Of a stretch of DNA of 64,000 bases, positions 40,000 to 48,738 are shown in pieces. Made by a program: the position numbers and the translations under genes. The notes beneath the pieces are model-generated. The model was not told the DNA's origin. It worked only from the letters and a program-made list of their open reading frames with translations, and did not search any database. Position 1 is the stretch's first letter; the number at the start of each line of letters is the position of its first letter. The DNA is from Leptospira sp. 96542 (GTDB taxonomy: Bacteria > Spirochaetota > Leptospiria > Leptospirales > Leptospiraceae): the NCBI GenBank assembly GCA_029310945.1, contig JARJFC010000005.1, positions 86,264-150,263 on the forward strand, given 5' to 3'.

Positions 40000-40923
40000 A
40001 TGATCAAAATTCAAAAAAAAAATACAAAAATTCTCTTTAAGGAATTTCTATTAAAACTTCTATACCAAATACATAATACAATTTTGTTTAAAAAATTATT
40101 TTTGAATCTTTCACCAAAAATCTATTTAAATCAAAAATACAAACAAAAACAATTCACTCGATTAGTGTTATTTTCCACTTTTAATCTTGACGGAAAAGTA
40201 ACAAAAAACTTAGAATTTTATCTCAAAAATTTATATGAGCTTGGTTCGGATATTGTGCTCATTGACACCTCACCAATTTCCATCAAAGAAGAAATAGAAA
40301 CCATTCGACCATATATAAACCACTATATTTGGCGAGAAAATGTAGGTTATGATTTTGGTTCTTGGAAGATCGGGCTTCTCGAAACAAAAGATTGGAAAGA
40401 ATACAAACAAATTGTATTTACAAACGATAGTGTTTACGGTCCAGTAAGACCACTTACACCTATCTTTGAAAAATTTAAAAATACAAAAGTGGATGTTTGG
40501 GGGCTAACCGACTCCTATGAATTTGATTATCATATCATGAGTTATTTTTTGGTCTTCCAAAATAGGGCAATCACTTCTGAAGCCTTTCAAAGTTTCTGGC
40601 AAAATTTAAAATTTTATCCTACTCGGTGGAAAAAACTTTTGATACTTGAATATGAAGTTGGAGGCACAAAACATTGGCTATCGCACAATCTAAATGTTGG
40701 GGTTTTTGTTCCCTACCAATCATTGAATTCAAACATAAACAAAAAATACTACATGAATCCAACACATGTTTATTGGGATACAATCATTACAGACCATCAG
40801 TTTCCTTTTTTAAAAAGGGATTTAATCAAAGCCATTAAAAACGAAGGCGAAGATGAGAATGTAGTAAGTATTATTAATCAGTTCAGATATTATGACCCAA
40901 AATATATTGATATCTTAAATTGA
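40000..40923 (+). CDS. RgpF-like rhamnan synthesis family protein
   Basis: 307 residues. The central part fits the RgpF/rhamnan synthesis F family (PF05045): LVLFSTFNLDGKV, YLKNLYELGSDIVLIDTS, WRENVGYDFGSWKIGL and FTNDSVYGPVRPL. Members are putative glycosyltransferases in rhamnose-rich polysaccharides. The protein is short for the family, consisting of the core domain only, and has no membrane helix. The strong A+T richness at its 5' end fits recent acquisition. It is on the plus strand, divergent from glf and convergent with the next GT2 gene. Confidence 0.7.
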   Translation: MIKIQKKNTKILFKEFLLKLLYQIHNTILFKKLFLNLSPKIYLNQKYKQKQFTRLVLFSTFNLDGKVTKNLEFYLKNLYELGSDIVLIDTSPISIKEEIETIRPYINHYIWRENVGYDFGSWKIGLLETKDWKEYKQIVFTNDSVYGPVRPLTPIFEKFKNTKVDVWGLTDSYEFDYHIMSYFLVFQNRAITSEAFQSFWQNLKFYPTRWKKLLILEYEVGGTKHWLSHNLNVGVFVPYQSLNSNINKKYYMNPTHVYWDTIITDHQFPFLKRDLIKAIKNEGEDENVVSIINQFRYYDPKYIDILN

Positions 40924-40927
40924 ATTT

Positions 40928-40949
40928 TTTGAAGAGTAAACCTCTCAAA
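40928..40949. terminator. Hairpin between convergent genes
   Basis: TTTG-A-AGAG (40928-40936) can pair with CTCTCAAA (40942-40949) around TAAAC, with one bulged A. It lies between the stops of the RgpF-like gene and the GT2 gene, where a two-way terminator is expected. No clear T-run follows the stem on either strand, which lowers confidence. Confidence 0.3.
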
Positions 40950-40975
40950 CCCAAACTTTATCAAATATAGTCCAT

Positions 40976-41743
40976 TTACTTCTGGGAAAAAATCTTTAAA
41001 AATCTTTTAATTCGTTGGAAAACGAACAAATCGATTCGTGGTATATAAATCCTAATACATTCCCCAAAAAAAAACAAAAGGCTAACTCGACCTAAAATAT
41101 AATCATAGGCTAGTTTCTGTTTATAAGACCAAAACTTACTTGAAACTCCAGTGTTATCATTAATAGAAATTGGCATATTCAAGTATTCGAAAGTATTTTC
41201 TGGCAAATTGGCAAAAAAAATATAATCAGACACGATTAACTTTTTCGTTTCGATGTATGGTCCCTTCTCATCATGCAATTTCTTTTTATAAATGATCGAC
41301 TGATGTAACAAATTTCCTTTTTTATAATCGGCCTTCCCTTCCATCAATTTTTCTGGACTTGCTAATAAATTACAAGAAAACCAATCACCATAAAGTACAT
41401 CCTTCTCCTCTGATAATTTGCGATCAAATACCTTGGATAAGGTATCTCGAGAAAACAATCGATCGCCAGCATTTAGAATCAAAACCCATTTACCAGTGGC
41501 TAGGTTTATCCCTTTGTTTATGGCATTGTATATTCCACTATCTCTTTCACTAATACTAATATGAATATTTGATCTATATTTTTGCATAACATCCAAGGTT
41601 CCATCGGTGGATCCACCATCAATAACGATGTATTCATAATTTTTATAATCTTGATTTATTACACTTTGAATCGTACGCTCAAAAAATACTTTGTTATTTA
41701 AGACTATTGTAATAATTGAAAGTGTTGGTGGTTTTGATTTCAT
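40976..41743 (-). CDS. GT2 family glycosyltransferase (WcaE-like)
   Basis: 255 residues. SIITIVLNNKVFFERTIQSVINQ, YIVIDGGSTDGTLDVM, SERDSGIYNAINKGINLATG and LNAGDRL match the colanic-acid WcaE type of GT2 transferase, which lacks the usual full DxD. A hydrophobic stretch near 215-235 may associate with the membrane. The sugar it transfers is unknown. It lies about 50 bases downstream of a GT8-like gene and ends the minus-strand block 40976-64000. Confidence 0.85.
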   Translation of the reverse strand: MKSKPPTLSIITIVLNNKVFFERTIQSVINQDYKNYEYIVIDGGSTDGTLDVMQKYRSNIHISISERDSGIYNAINKGINLATGKWVLILNAGDRLFSRDTLSKVFDRKLSEEKDVLYGDWFSCNLLASPEKLMEGKADYKKGNLLHQSIIYKKKLHDEKGPYIETKKLIVSDYIFFANLPENTFEYLNMPISINDNTGVSSKFWSYKQKLAYDYILGRVSLLFFFGECIRIYIPRIDLFVFQRIKRFLKIFSQK

Positions 41744-41791
41744 GAAATTAGCTTACAAAACAAAGGCATGCAGCAGATCAATACGACTTAA

Positions 41792-42847
41792 TTAAGGAGA
41801 GACAAGTAAAAAATATTCTAATGCCAGTAGTAAAAATAAAACTAAAATACCACCCAAAAATGAATACATCCAATATTTAATGAGTCTCCTTTTACCGAGG
41901 GAATACATTTTCTGCATATCAGTCCTTTCTAAATAGATGTTCTCTAAAAGGATATCTATCAAGCCTGAATACCTCTCCGATTTAATTTTTTCACCTATAA
42001 ATATTTCAAAATTTTCCTTTAAAGACTTGAAATACATAGTGTGTAGTTTGAAACTCCTTGAAGGTAAAAAATAATTGAGCTTCAATGTTAAACTGGATTC
42101 ATTTAATTTAACCTCATGAAAGTGATAAAAAATTGCTGAAAACAATATTCCAGTTTCACTATCTTCGAATATGAAATTGTTTCCTTCATTACTTTTTAAA
42201 TTATATTTTTCTAAGTTCCATGGAGCAACACCTCCACCTAAATGTTTCAAAACATGAACACTACTAAACCTAGTTTCCCAATCATCGAGATACATTTGAT
42301 CCCCAAACTTTCCATTTTCTGTTCGTGCGTAACACCACTCAATACATCTTTCTGCCCACCAGTTTAATGCAGACATACCATCATCGTTATTCTTTATAAT
42401 TAAAAATTGAACACAGAACCGACCCGAAGTTTTGGTTTGATCATATTTCGGGGAGTATCTGTGCTCTGTGAGTAAAACCGACGATAATCCAAGTTCATCT
42501 ATCAAAGGTTGAGGATTAGAAAAAAAATATAAATCTGCATCAACATAAATACAATGATCCAATGCAAAATTTTCTATAGAATATTTCATAATCCAAGGCG
42601 TACAAGTCCAACAGTATTCACCAGCTGTCCTAGAAGTCTTTATAGAAATTAATCTTTCATTTTCGAAATCTCCTAGAGAGATGACCTTCACCCGAGGAAG
42701 TGAAAGTTGCATTAAACTCTTGAAGCATTCATCATCAAATGCAAATATATAAATAAAAGCATTTTTGTCCTCATTTAAAAGTGATTTTACCATGGTAAAA
42801 CCACGGAGTAAATAATTTGAATCAAATAACGTACAGTAATTATTCAT
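41792..42847 (-). CDS. GT8-like glycosyltransferase with C-terminal membrane anchor
   Basis: 351 residues. An N-terminal nucleotide-sugar transferase fold (about 1-250): NYCTLFDSNYLLRGFTMVKSLL, the metal-binding YVDADLYFFSNP and LGGGVAPWN. A single hydrophobic helix lies at the very C-terminus (about 325-345). The pattern is GT8-like but remote, and a tail anchor is uncommon in bacterial GT8 enzymes. It overlaps the aminotransferase gene by the 8-base ATGAATAA. Its position next to fdtA and fdtB suggests it could transfer the amino sugar they make, but that is only inference. Confidence 0.65.
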   Translation of the reverse strand: MNNYCTLFDSNYLLRGFTMVKSLLNEDKNAFIYIFAFDDECFKSLMQLSLPRVKVISLGDFENERLISIKTSRTAGEYCWTCTPWIMKYSIENFALDHCIYVDADLYFFSNPQPLIDELGLSSVLLTEHRYSPKYDQTKTSGRFCVQFLIIKNNDDGMSALNWWAERCIEWCYARTENGKFGDQMYLDDWETRFSSVHVLKHLGGGVAPWNLEKYNLKSNEGNNFIFEDSETGILFSAIFYHFHEVKLNESSLTLKLNYFLPSRSFKLHTMYFKSLKENFEIFIGEKIKSERYSGLIDILLENIYLERTDMQKMYSLGKRRLIKYWMYSFLGGILVLFLLLALEYFLLVSP

Positions 42848-43931
42848 TCTGAAAAAACTCGTTTATCCTTTCGCAAATTTCAAGAACATCTGATTCGGAA
42901 TGAAAGTATGAAATTGGAAGACTTAGGGTTGTATTGTGTATTTCATCTGCAACTGGGTAATCTCCTTCTAGTATATTTTTCATTGCATCCTGCCTATGAG
43001 GGGGGATAGGGTAATGAATTTCTGTTTTAATATCGCATTTTAATAAGTGATTTTTTAGCTCGTCACGCATAGTAGTTCTTATATTGAATATATGAAAAAC
43101 GTGAAATTCGTTTGCTTCTGTTTTAGGCATTATCACATGTTTATTTAGATTTTGTAAATATATACCTGCAAGTTTTCTTTTATGTTGGTTTATTTCGTCA
43201 AGATACCTTAGTTTAATGCTTAAAAAGCAAGATTGAATCTCATCCAATCGAGAATTAAAGCCAATATACTTATTATGATATTTTATATCCGAGCCGTAGT
43301 TTCTGAGTGCTTTTAGTTTTGCAGTCAAATCACTATCATTAAGAACAATCGCACCCCCATCTCCTAAAGCACCAAGGTTTTTTGTAGGATAAAAACTAAA
43401 GCACCCTATTCCAAATGTTCCAACCTTTTGTTCCTTGTATTTAGCACCATGAGCTTGGGCACAATCTTCAATCACATGCAAATCGTTCTCTTTTGCAATT
43501 TGCATGATCAAATCCATCGAACAAGGCTTTCCATATAAATGTACAACTAAAATCGCCCTAGTCTTAGGAGAAATTTTTTCATGTATGAGATTCGGATTAA
43601 TATTATATGTTAGTATATCAGGCTCTACTAATACAGGCAAATGACCTGCCTTTAGAATCGCAAGAATAGTTGCTATATATGTATTTGATGGAACTATGAT
43701 TTCTGATTTTGGCGGTAAGTCCAACGCAAGTAACGCTATTATCATGGCGTCTAAACCATTCCCCACTCCTACACAATTCGCTGCCCCAAGATAATTAGCA
43801 AAGGAAACCTCAAATTTTTTTGTATTTTCCCCCAATATATACCAGCCCATGTCCAGAAATTCTCGAAACTGAGCAAGAAATTCTAACTCAAAGTTCTGGT
43901 TGAGTTTTTTTAAATTTTCATATTCTATCAT
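42840..43931 (-). CDS. fdtB: dTDP-3-keto-6-deoxyhexose 3-aminotransferase (DegT/DnrJ family)
   Basis: 363 residues. PLP-dependent sugar aminotransferase: Asp156 in VIEDCAQAHGAK, internal-aldimine Lys184 in FSFYPTKNLGALGDGG, and the NSRLDEIQ motif. Its partner immediately upstream (14 bases) is an FdtA-like 3,4-ketoisomerase, so the substrate is probably dTDP-3-keto-6-deoxyhexose. The product would be dTDP-3-amino-3,6-dideoxygalactose (Fuc3N) or the gluco isomer (Qui3N). No dedicated N-acetyltransferase of the FdtC type is visible in the window. Confidence 0.87.
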   Translation of the reverse strand: MIEYENLKKLNQNFELEFLAQFREFLDMGWYILGENTKKFEVSFANYLGAANCVGVGNGLDAMIIALLALDLPPKSEIIVPSNTYIATILAILKAGHLPVLVEPDILTYNINPNLIHEKISPKTRAILVVHLYGKPCSMDLIMQIAKENDLHVIEDCAQAHGAKYKEQKVGTFGIGCFSFYPTKNLGALGDGGAIVLNDSDLTAKLKALRNYGSDIKYHNKYIGFNSRLDEIQSCFLSIKLRYLDEINQHKRKLAGIYLQNLNKHVIMPKTEANEFHVFHIFNIRTTMRDELKNHLLKCDIKTEIHYPIPPHRQDAMKNILEGDYPVADEIHNTTLSLPISYFHSESDVLEICERINEFFQNE

Positions 43932-43945
43932 GCGTATTATTTGAA

Positions 43946-44371
43946 TTATTTCGCTAGCTTAAGGAACAAATCGTAATCGCGTATATAATCCGACTCATCA
44001 TAATATTCTGAGGCAATCACCAAAAGTATACAGCCAGCAGAAAAATCTTCCATAGTATGCCAAAGCATCGGGCCAAGATAAATACCAATATTGTCCTGAT
44101 TCATAAGAATTTTTTGCTGTCTCTTACCATCATCTAAGCCAAGTAGAAAACTCCCGCTAACACAAAAAATTACCTGTTTACAAGCTTTATGTGCGTGTTT
44201 TCCCCTTATACTTACAGCATTCTCTAACTGATTGATATAGTATATTCTTTTGATATCAAAAGGAATTTCACTCATCGCATTAGCAATGATTAAATTGCCA
44301 TCTTTTTCATCTTTGATTTTGGTGAGCTCAACTACACCAGAGTTCTCTACTGTAATTTCAAAATTTTTCAG
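43946..44371 (-). CDS. fdtA: dTDP-4-oxo-6-deoxyglucose 3,4-ketoisomerase, probable CTG start
   Basis: Small cupin of the FdtA/WxcM type, with ISEIP-like SEIPFDIKRIYYI, RGKHAHKACKQV (catalytic His pair), LGLDDGKRQQ and the ending ASEYYDESDYIRDYD. The first ATG (44275) would give only 109 residues and cut off the conserved N-terminal strand. The frame stays open upstream, encoding ELTKIKDEKDGNLIIANAMSE, exactly what the family has there. The only start-like codon is CTG at 44369-44371, preceded seven bases earlier by a perfect AGGAGG (44379-44384). From CTG the protein has 141 residues, the usual size. The start overlaps the end of the upstream gene. Confidence 0.8.
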   Translation of the reverse strand: MKNFEITVENSGVVELTKIKDEKDGNLIIANAMSEIPFDIKRIYYINQLENAVSIRGKHAHKACKQVIFCVSGSFLLGLDDGKRQQKILMNQDNIGIYLGPMLWHTMEDFSAGCILLVIASEYYDESDYIRDYDLFLKLAK

Positions 44372-45164
44372 CTTTTTTCCTCCTATACAAAACGGATTTG
44401 TATTGAACTTCTATTCCTTTTAACTTTAAATTGTCCATTCCAGGCAGTTCAAACACTTTGTCAAAGGAATCTAATACTAATTCTTCTAATTCATATTGAT
44501 TAAAAAGATAGCAAGGATAACTCGCCTCATAAATGTAAGATGGAACATGCTGAACTGTAATTATCGTATTTTGGCTCTGTTTTAGTATCGGTATACGATC
44601 TAATATCAGAAACTCAATTTCAGATTTTGAAATATCCTCTAACAACTGTCTCCAGGTTTCTATGTATTGTAAGGAAGCAGAGAATAAAGCGATTCTGTAA
44701 TTACTATCAAACAACAAAGTGTTGAAATCATTCGAAAATTGTAATTGTTTACTTTCTAATTCATTTTTGCCAAATTCGACAAAGTGATCTTGCTCGATAA
44801 CATGCCAACGTATTTGTTTTAAGCAAGAAAAAAGTGCTCGATTTTGAAAGTAAGAACTGCCCAACGATCCACCAAAATCCAAAACCGTAAGCTCATTCTG
44901 AAGTGCAGTGCTCGCATAAAATAAATATAGGGATAGTGGATATGCAAATTCTTGTTTATCGAATGCCACAGAATCCCTTTCGAATATTGCCTCTCCCGTT
45001 TTTACTTTCATGACCGAATTTTTTACTTTTTCGAAAATCGCTAGATCGGAATATCCCTTTGCATTAGATAATGCTTCAGCCCAAGAGTTATACTTTCCTT
45101 GAAACCAAAACACAGATTTATGGTTAAAAAATATTTTTAACTTAATAAGAATTTTCGATATCAT
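44358..45164 (-). CDS. Putative methyltransferase, TIGR04325 family
   Basis: 268 residues. VLDFGGSLGSSYFQNR is the SAM-binding motif I. The N-terminal NSWAEALSNAKGYSD and the WHVIEQDHFVEFGK stretch are typical of the TIGR04325 group found in surface polysaccharide loci. It probably methylates a sugar of the polymer or its precursor. A short hydrophobic start (about 1-15) is not a clear signal peptide. The last codons contain the ribosome binding site of fdtA. It overlaps the upstream gene by ATGA. Confidence 0.75.
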   Translation of the reverse strand: MISKILIKLKIFFNHKSVFWFQGKYNSWAEALSNAKGYSDLAIFEKVKNSVMKVKTGEAIFERDSVAFDKQEFAYPLSLYLFYASTALQNELTVLDFGGSLGSSYFQNRALFSCLKQIRWHVIEQDHFVEFGKNELESKQLQFSNDFNTLLFDSNYRIALFSASLQYIETWRQLLEDISKSEIEFLILDRIPILKQSQNTIITVQHVPSYIYEASYPCYLFNQYELEELVLDSFDKVFELPGMDNLKLKGIEVQYKSVLYRRKKAEKF

Positions 45165-46105
45165 CGAGTTATGTTTACGCTTTTCCGAAGTAAACCATAT
45201 ACCTTTCTAATAATTTTCTCTAGTAAAGATGGCTGAAATTTTTTAAGATACGCTATATGAGCCAAACGGGATCTCTGTATTAAATCCTCATTCAATTCTA
45301 AGACTTTCGGAATTATCTCACTTTGACAAACTGGGACTCTCAAAGGATCCTTAGACTTAAAAAAATAATTTGAAGCTTCAGAATCGTTTCCAATATGTAT
45401 AACAAGTGACTTTGATGGGTAATAAGTATACATCTCCTCTAAAAAAGCACTTGCCATCCAACGGATGGCCCAAGAGTTAATTTGCCCTTTATTTTGAAGT
45501 TTCAACATTTCAAAATAATTATATGAATTATCAAAATTAAATTCATTAACCAAATTTTGCTTCTCTAACTGCTCAATTAAAACACTACTATTCGGATTAA
45601 ACTTTTCCCAAGCCCTTGACCAAGTTCCCCATCCAAGACAATCAGCACCTCTAACCAAAACTCCATCGGTTAAATTATATTTCTTTGAATTTTTCTCGTA
45701 ATATGAATATCCAACAACTTGCGAAATGCGCCCTTTATTTTCATATGTATCTAACGCTTGATTCATAAATTTTAAAAAATACGGAGAAGTAACCAAATCA
45801 TCTTCTAAGACAATTACTTTTCCAAATTTATTTACAATCTCAGTAACACCGTTAATTATATTTGCTGCCAAACCAACGTTAGTTTCCCTAAAAGTTAGAT
45901 GAATATTTTTAAACCCACTTAGTCTATTTAATATTTCTCTTACTTCCCTTACCTTATTGTTTGACTCTTCATTTCTGGAGCCATCGCTATAAATATAAAT
46001 TTCAGTCTGACTAGCTAAATCATTATTTCTTAAAGCTTCTAACGTTTTTAACAAATGTTTTGGCCTATTGTAGGTAAATAAAACGACTGGCGCTAAAGTT
46101 TTCAA
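45161..46105 (-). CDS. Glycosyltransferase, GNT-I/GT2-like
   Basis: 314 residues. Begins VVLFTYNRPKHLLKTLEAL and has YSDGSRNEES and VLEDDLVTSPYFLKFMNQAL, with the acidic metal-binding cluster (EDD). These features place it among the bacterial GT2-like enzymes with a GNT-I-type core. GADCLGWGTWSRAWE is a strongly conserved stretch of this group. The start is TTG at 46103-46105, which gives the family N-terminus; there is no ATG close by. The substrate is unknown. It lies 3 bases after the WbpA-type gene. Confidence 0.78.
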   Translation of the reverse strand: MKTLAPVVLFTYNRPKHLLKTLEALRNNDLASQTEIYIYSDGSRNEESNNKVREVREILNRLSGFKNIHLTFRETNVGLAANIINGVTEIVNKFGKVIVLEDDLVTSPYFLKFMNQALDTYENKGRISQVVGYSYYEKNSKKYNLTDGVLVRGADCLGWGTWSRAWEKFNPNSSVLIEQLEKQNLVNEFNFDNSYNYFEMLKLQNKGQINSWAIRWMASAFLEEMYTYYPSKSLVIHIGNDSEASNYFFKSKDPLRVPVCQSEIIPKVLELNEDLIQRSRLAHIAYLKKFQPSLLEKIIRKVYGLLRKSVNITR

Positions 46106-46108
46106 AGG

Positions 46109-47425
46109 TTAGGCTCGGAATAATTTATTATCGATAAGATCAGTTGCGGCGATTATATTACGTGTATCAACAATCAAATTAGATTTTTCAACAATATTAT
46201 TATAATTATTTGTTTCTTTGTAAAAATCGTGGTCAGCAGAGATCAGTAGACAATCATACTTTGCAATATTTTCAGGAGAAATATCAACGCTTTTCTTTAG
46301 TAATTTATAACCATGCCCAGATGTAGGAAGCGAGACAAAAGGATCATTATAATCTACTACGGCTCCCTCATCTTCCAATAGTTTTATTAATTTTAAAGAA
46401 GGCGATTCTCGGATATCATCAACATTTTTTTTATAAGCTAATCCTAAAATGAGAATCTTAGATCCATTTAAACATTTTTTAACAGAATTTAGTGCAGATT
46501 GTACCTTTTGAATAACAAAATAAGGCATTTTCGTATTGATCTCACCTGCAAGTTCAATGAATCGAGTTGAAAAATCATATTCCTTTGCTTTCCATGTTAG
46601 ATAAAATGGATCTATTGGTATACAATGTCCGCCGAGTCCAGGCCCAGGATAAAATGCTTGGAATCCAAATGGTTTTGTCTTGGCAGCATCAATTACTTCA
46701 TATATATCTATATTCATTTTATCAAAAAGCAATTTTAGCTCATTAACAAGAGCTATATTTACGGCTCTATAAATATTTTCCAGTAATTTCGAAGATTCAG
46801 CAACCCTTGTTGATGAGACAGGAACAACGTCCTTAATTATTACTGAGTATATCGAAATCGCTACTTCTAAACAGGATTCGGAAAATCCACCGACTACTTT
46901 TGGTATAGAAGATGTTGAAAAATTTTTATTCGCAGGATCTTCCCTTTCTGGCGAAAATGCTAAGTAAAAATCACTACCAGCTTTTAAGCCTGTTGATTCA
47001 AGGATTGGCTTTAATACTTCATCAGTAGTTCCTGGGTATGTTGTGGACTCAAGAATTACAATTTGATTTTTGCCAAGATACCTAGCGATAATTTCAGCCG
47101 TATTTGTTACATAAGACAAATCAGGTTCTTTATAGTCATTTAAAGGAGTGGGCACACAAATTATTATGCAATTAACATTTTTAATTTTCTCGAAATCAGA
47201 AGTTGCAACTAATTTCTTATCCACTAGCACAAGACGCTTAGAATCAATGTGCTTTAAATATGATTTTCGCATATTAATTGAGTTAACTTTTTCTTGATCA
47301 AGGTCAAAACCAATAACATCAATATTATTTGTAGCAAATTCAATTGCCAAAGGAAGACCTACATAACCTAAACCGATTATACCTATTGAAAATTTCTTTT
47401 CATTGATTTTATCTAATAAATCCAT
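46109..47425 (-). CDS. wbpA: UDP-N-acetylglucosamine 6-dehydrogenase (WbpA type)
   Basis: 438 residues, a full-length nucleotide-sugar dehydrogenase. NAD-binding IGLGYVGLPLAIEF, then CVPTPLNDYKEPDLSYV and ESTTYPGTT, which match WbpA closely. SPEREDPANKNF and catalytic Cys268 in GPGLGGHCIPIDPF follow, and the C-terminal domain has LGLAYKKNVDDIRESPS. It oxidises C6 of a UDP-N-acetylhexosamine to the uronic acid. In Pseudomonas WbpA starts the ManNAc(3NAc)A pathway; the following wbpB, wbpE and wbpD genes are not in this window. The acid may therefore be used as such. Confidence 0.9.
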   Translation of the reverse strand: MDLLDKINEKKFSIGIIGLGYVGLPLAIEFATNNIDVIGFDLDQEKVNSINMRKSYLKHIDSKRLVLVDKKLVATSDFEKIKNVNCIIICVPTPLNDYKEPDLSYVTNTAEIIARYLGKNQIVILESTTYPGTTDEVLKPILESTGLKAGSDFYLAFSPEREDPANKNFSTSSIPKVVGGFSESCLEVAISIYSVIIKDVVPVSSTRVAESSKLLENIYRAVNIALVNELKLLFDKMNIDIYEVIDAAKTKPFGFQAFYPGPGLGGHCIPIDPFYLTWKAKEYDFSTRFIELAGEINTKMPYFVIQKVQSALNSVKKCLNGSKILILGLAYKKNVDDIRESPSLKLIKLLEDEGAVVDYNDPFVSLPTSGHGYKLLKKSVDISPENIAKYDCLLISADHDFYKETNNYNNIVEKSNLIVDTRNIIAATDLIDNKLFRA

Positions 47426-47430
47426 TATTT

Positions 47431-48738
47431 TTACTCTGCTTTCATTCTAAATTTTATATAATAACAAATCATAGGTATTGGATTAAAACTCAAACATTGA
47501 AGTCTAAATATTGGGAAAGTCGATGGTAACAATCCGTAAATAAAAAAGGAAGCAAAAGCATTTGATACGACCGAGGCCCAAGCGGCACCAATAAATCCAT
47601 ATTTTGGTATCCAAAGAAAATTTAAAACTAAATTGATAACTAGACCACTTAGTGTTCTAACCAAAGATAAATTTTGCCTATTTTCAACCAATAATCTTCG
47701 AGATGAAGAAACACCTAGGGCGGTAAAAATCAAGGTAAATGTGTAAATTTTTAACACAGACGCAGATTCAGAAAAATCTGAACCAAACAAGCTTACAATT
47801 ATGAAATCAGCAAAAATATAGAAGAATAGTGAGATTACAATACAAACATATAAAGTGGCGGACGATAATAAGTAAGTTGCTTTGTCCAGGGCTACAACAG
47901 ATTTAGTTTTTTCCTCAACCAGCATAGGTAAAAATGAAGACGTAATTAACATAGGTATAAAATAAACATTCTCTACAAAACGAATACCTACTGAAAAAAT
48001 GCCTAAATCAAAATTACCTAATATAGTTTTAATCATTATCTGATCCATTTTCATATAAAGTGTCACAGCAAACCCTGACAAAAGTAGAGGAAATGAATCT
48101 ATTAGTAGAACTTTTAAATTTTCATATTCTACTCGAAAGTGAAAAAAATTTAGCAAATGTTTATAGCCTATATAAAAATAAGCAAGACCTATTACGAATA
48201 CCTCAAACGGGGTTAAAAGAATGAAATAATGAATTGATAGTTTAAAATAGATACCTACAATTCTTAGCAATGAAAATAAGAGAAAAATAGCTAGGCCAGT
48301 ACGAACAATATATTTCGATTCATACCGTGAATTGAAATATGATTCCAAAATAAATGGAGCATAGAAAAAACCAGACACAGAAATAATTGCGATTAAGATA
48401 AATTCTTCAAAAGTAAAAATAAAGTAGCTGGAAGAAATTGCCAAAATCGACGCAATTACACTACCAACACACTTTAACAACATTCCATTGCCAAGAATTA
48501 TATTCTTATTGAATGGCTCTCTTACAAGGTTTCTTGTAATGATCTCCTCAACTCCAGAATTTATAAAAAATCCAAATAAACCAAAATAACTAACTGCAAA
48601 AATAATCAGTCCTAAATCTGATGGACCAAGATATCTGGCCATTAAAGAGGATATTCCTATTGTTAGTGGAATACGGATAATTTTATCAGAAAATAACCAA
48701 ATTAAATTTAAAAACTTGCCAGATTTTATTCTATTCAT
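47431..48738 (-). CDS. wzx: Polysaccharide flippase (Wzx type)
   Basis: 435 residues and about twelve membrane helices, without large soluble domains. Family features include LMARYLGPSDLGLIIFAVSYFGLFGFF at the N-terminus and FPLLLSGFAVTLYMKMDQIMIKTILGNFDLG in the middle. RLLVENRQNLSLVRTLSGLVINLVLNF is typical of MATE/Wzx-like exporters. It should flip the undecaprenyl-linked repeat unit across the inner membrane. It overlaps the polymerase gene by the 8-base ATGAATAG. Confidence 0.87.
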   Translation of the reverse strand: MNRIKSGKFLNLIWLFSDKIIRIPLTIGISSLMARYLGPSDLGLIIFAVSYFGLFGFFINSGVEEIITRNLVREPFNKNIILGNGMLLKCVGSVIASILAISSSYFIFTFEEFILIAIISVSGFFYAPFILESYFNSRYESKYIVRTGLAIFLLFSLLRIVGIYFKLSIHYFILLTPFEVFVIGLAYFYIGYKHLLNFFHFRVEYENLKVLLIDSFPLLLSGFAVTLYMKMDQIMIKTILGNFDLGIFSVGIRFVENVYFIPMLITSSFLPMLVEEKTKSVVALDKATYLLSSATLYVCIVISLFFYIFADFIIVSLFGSDFSESASVLKIYTFTLIFTALGVSSSRRLLVENRQNLSLVRTLSGLVINLVLNFLWIPKYGFIGAAWASVVSNAFASFFIYGLLPSTFPIFRLQCLSFNPIPMICYYIKFRMKAE

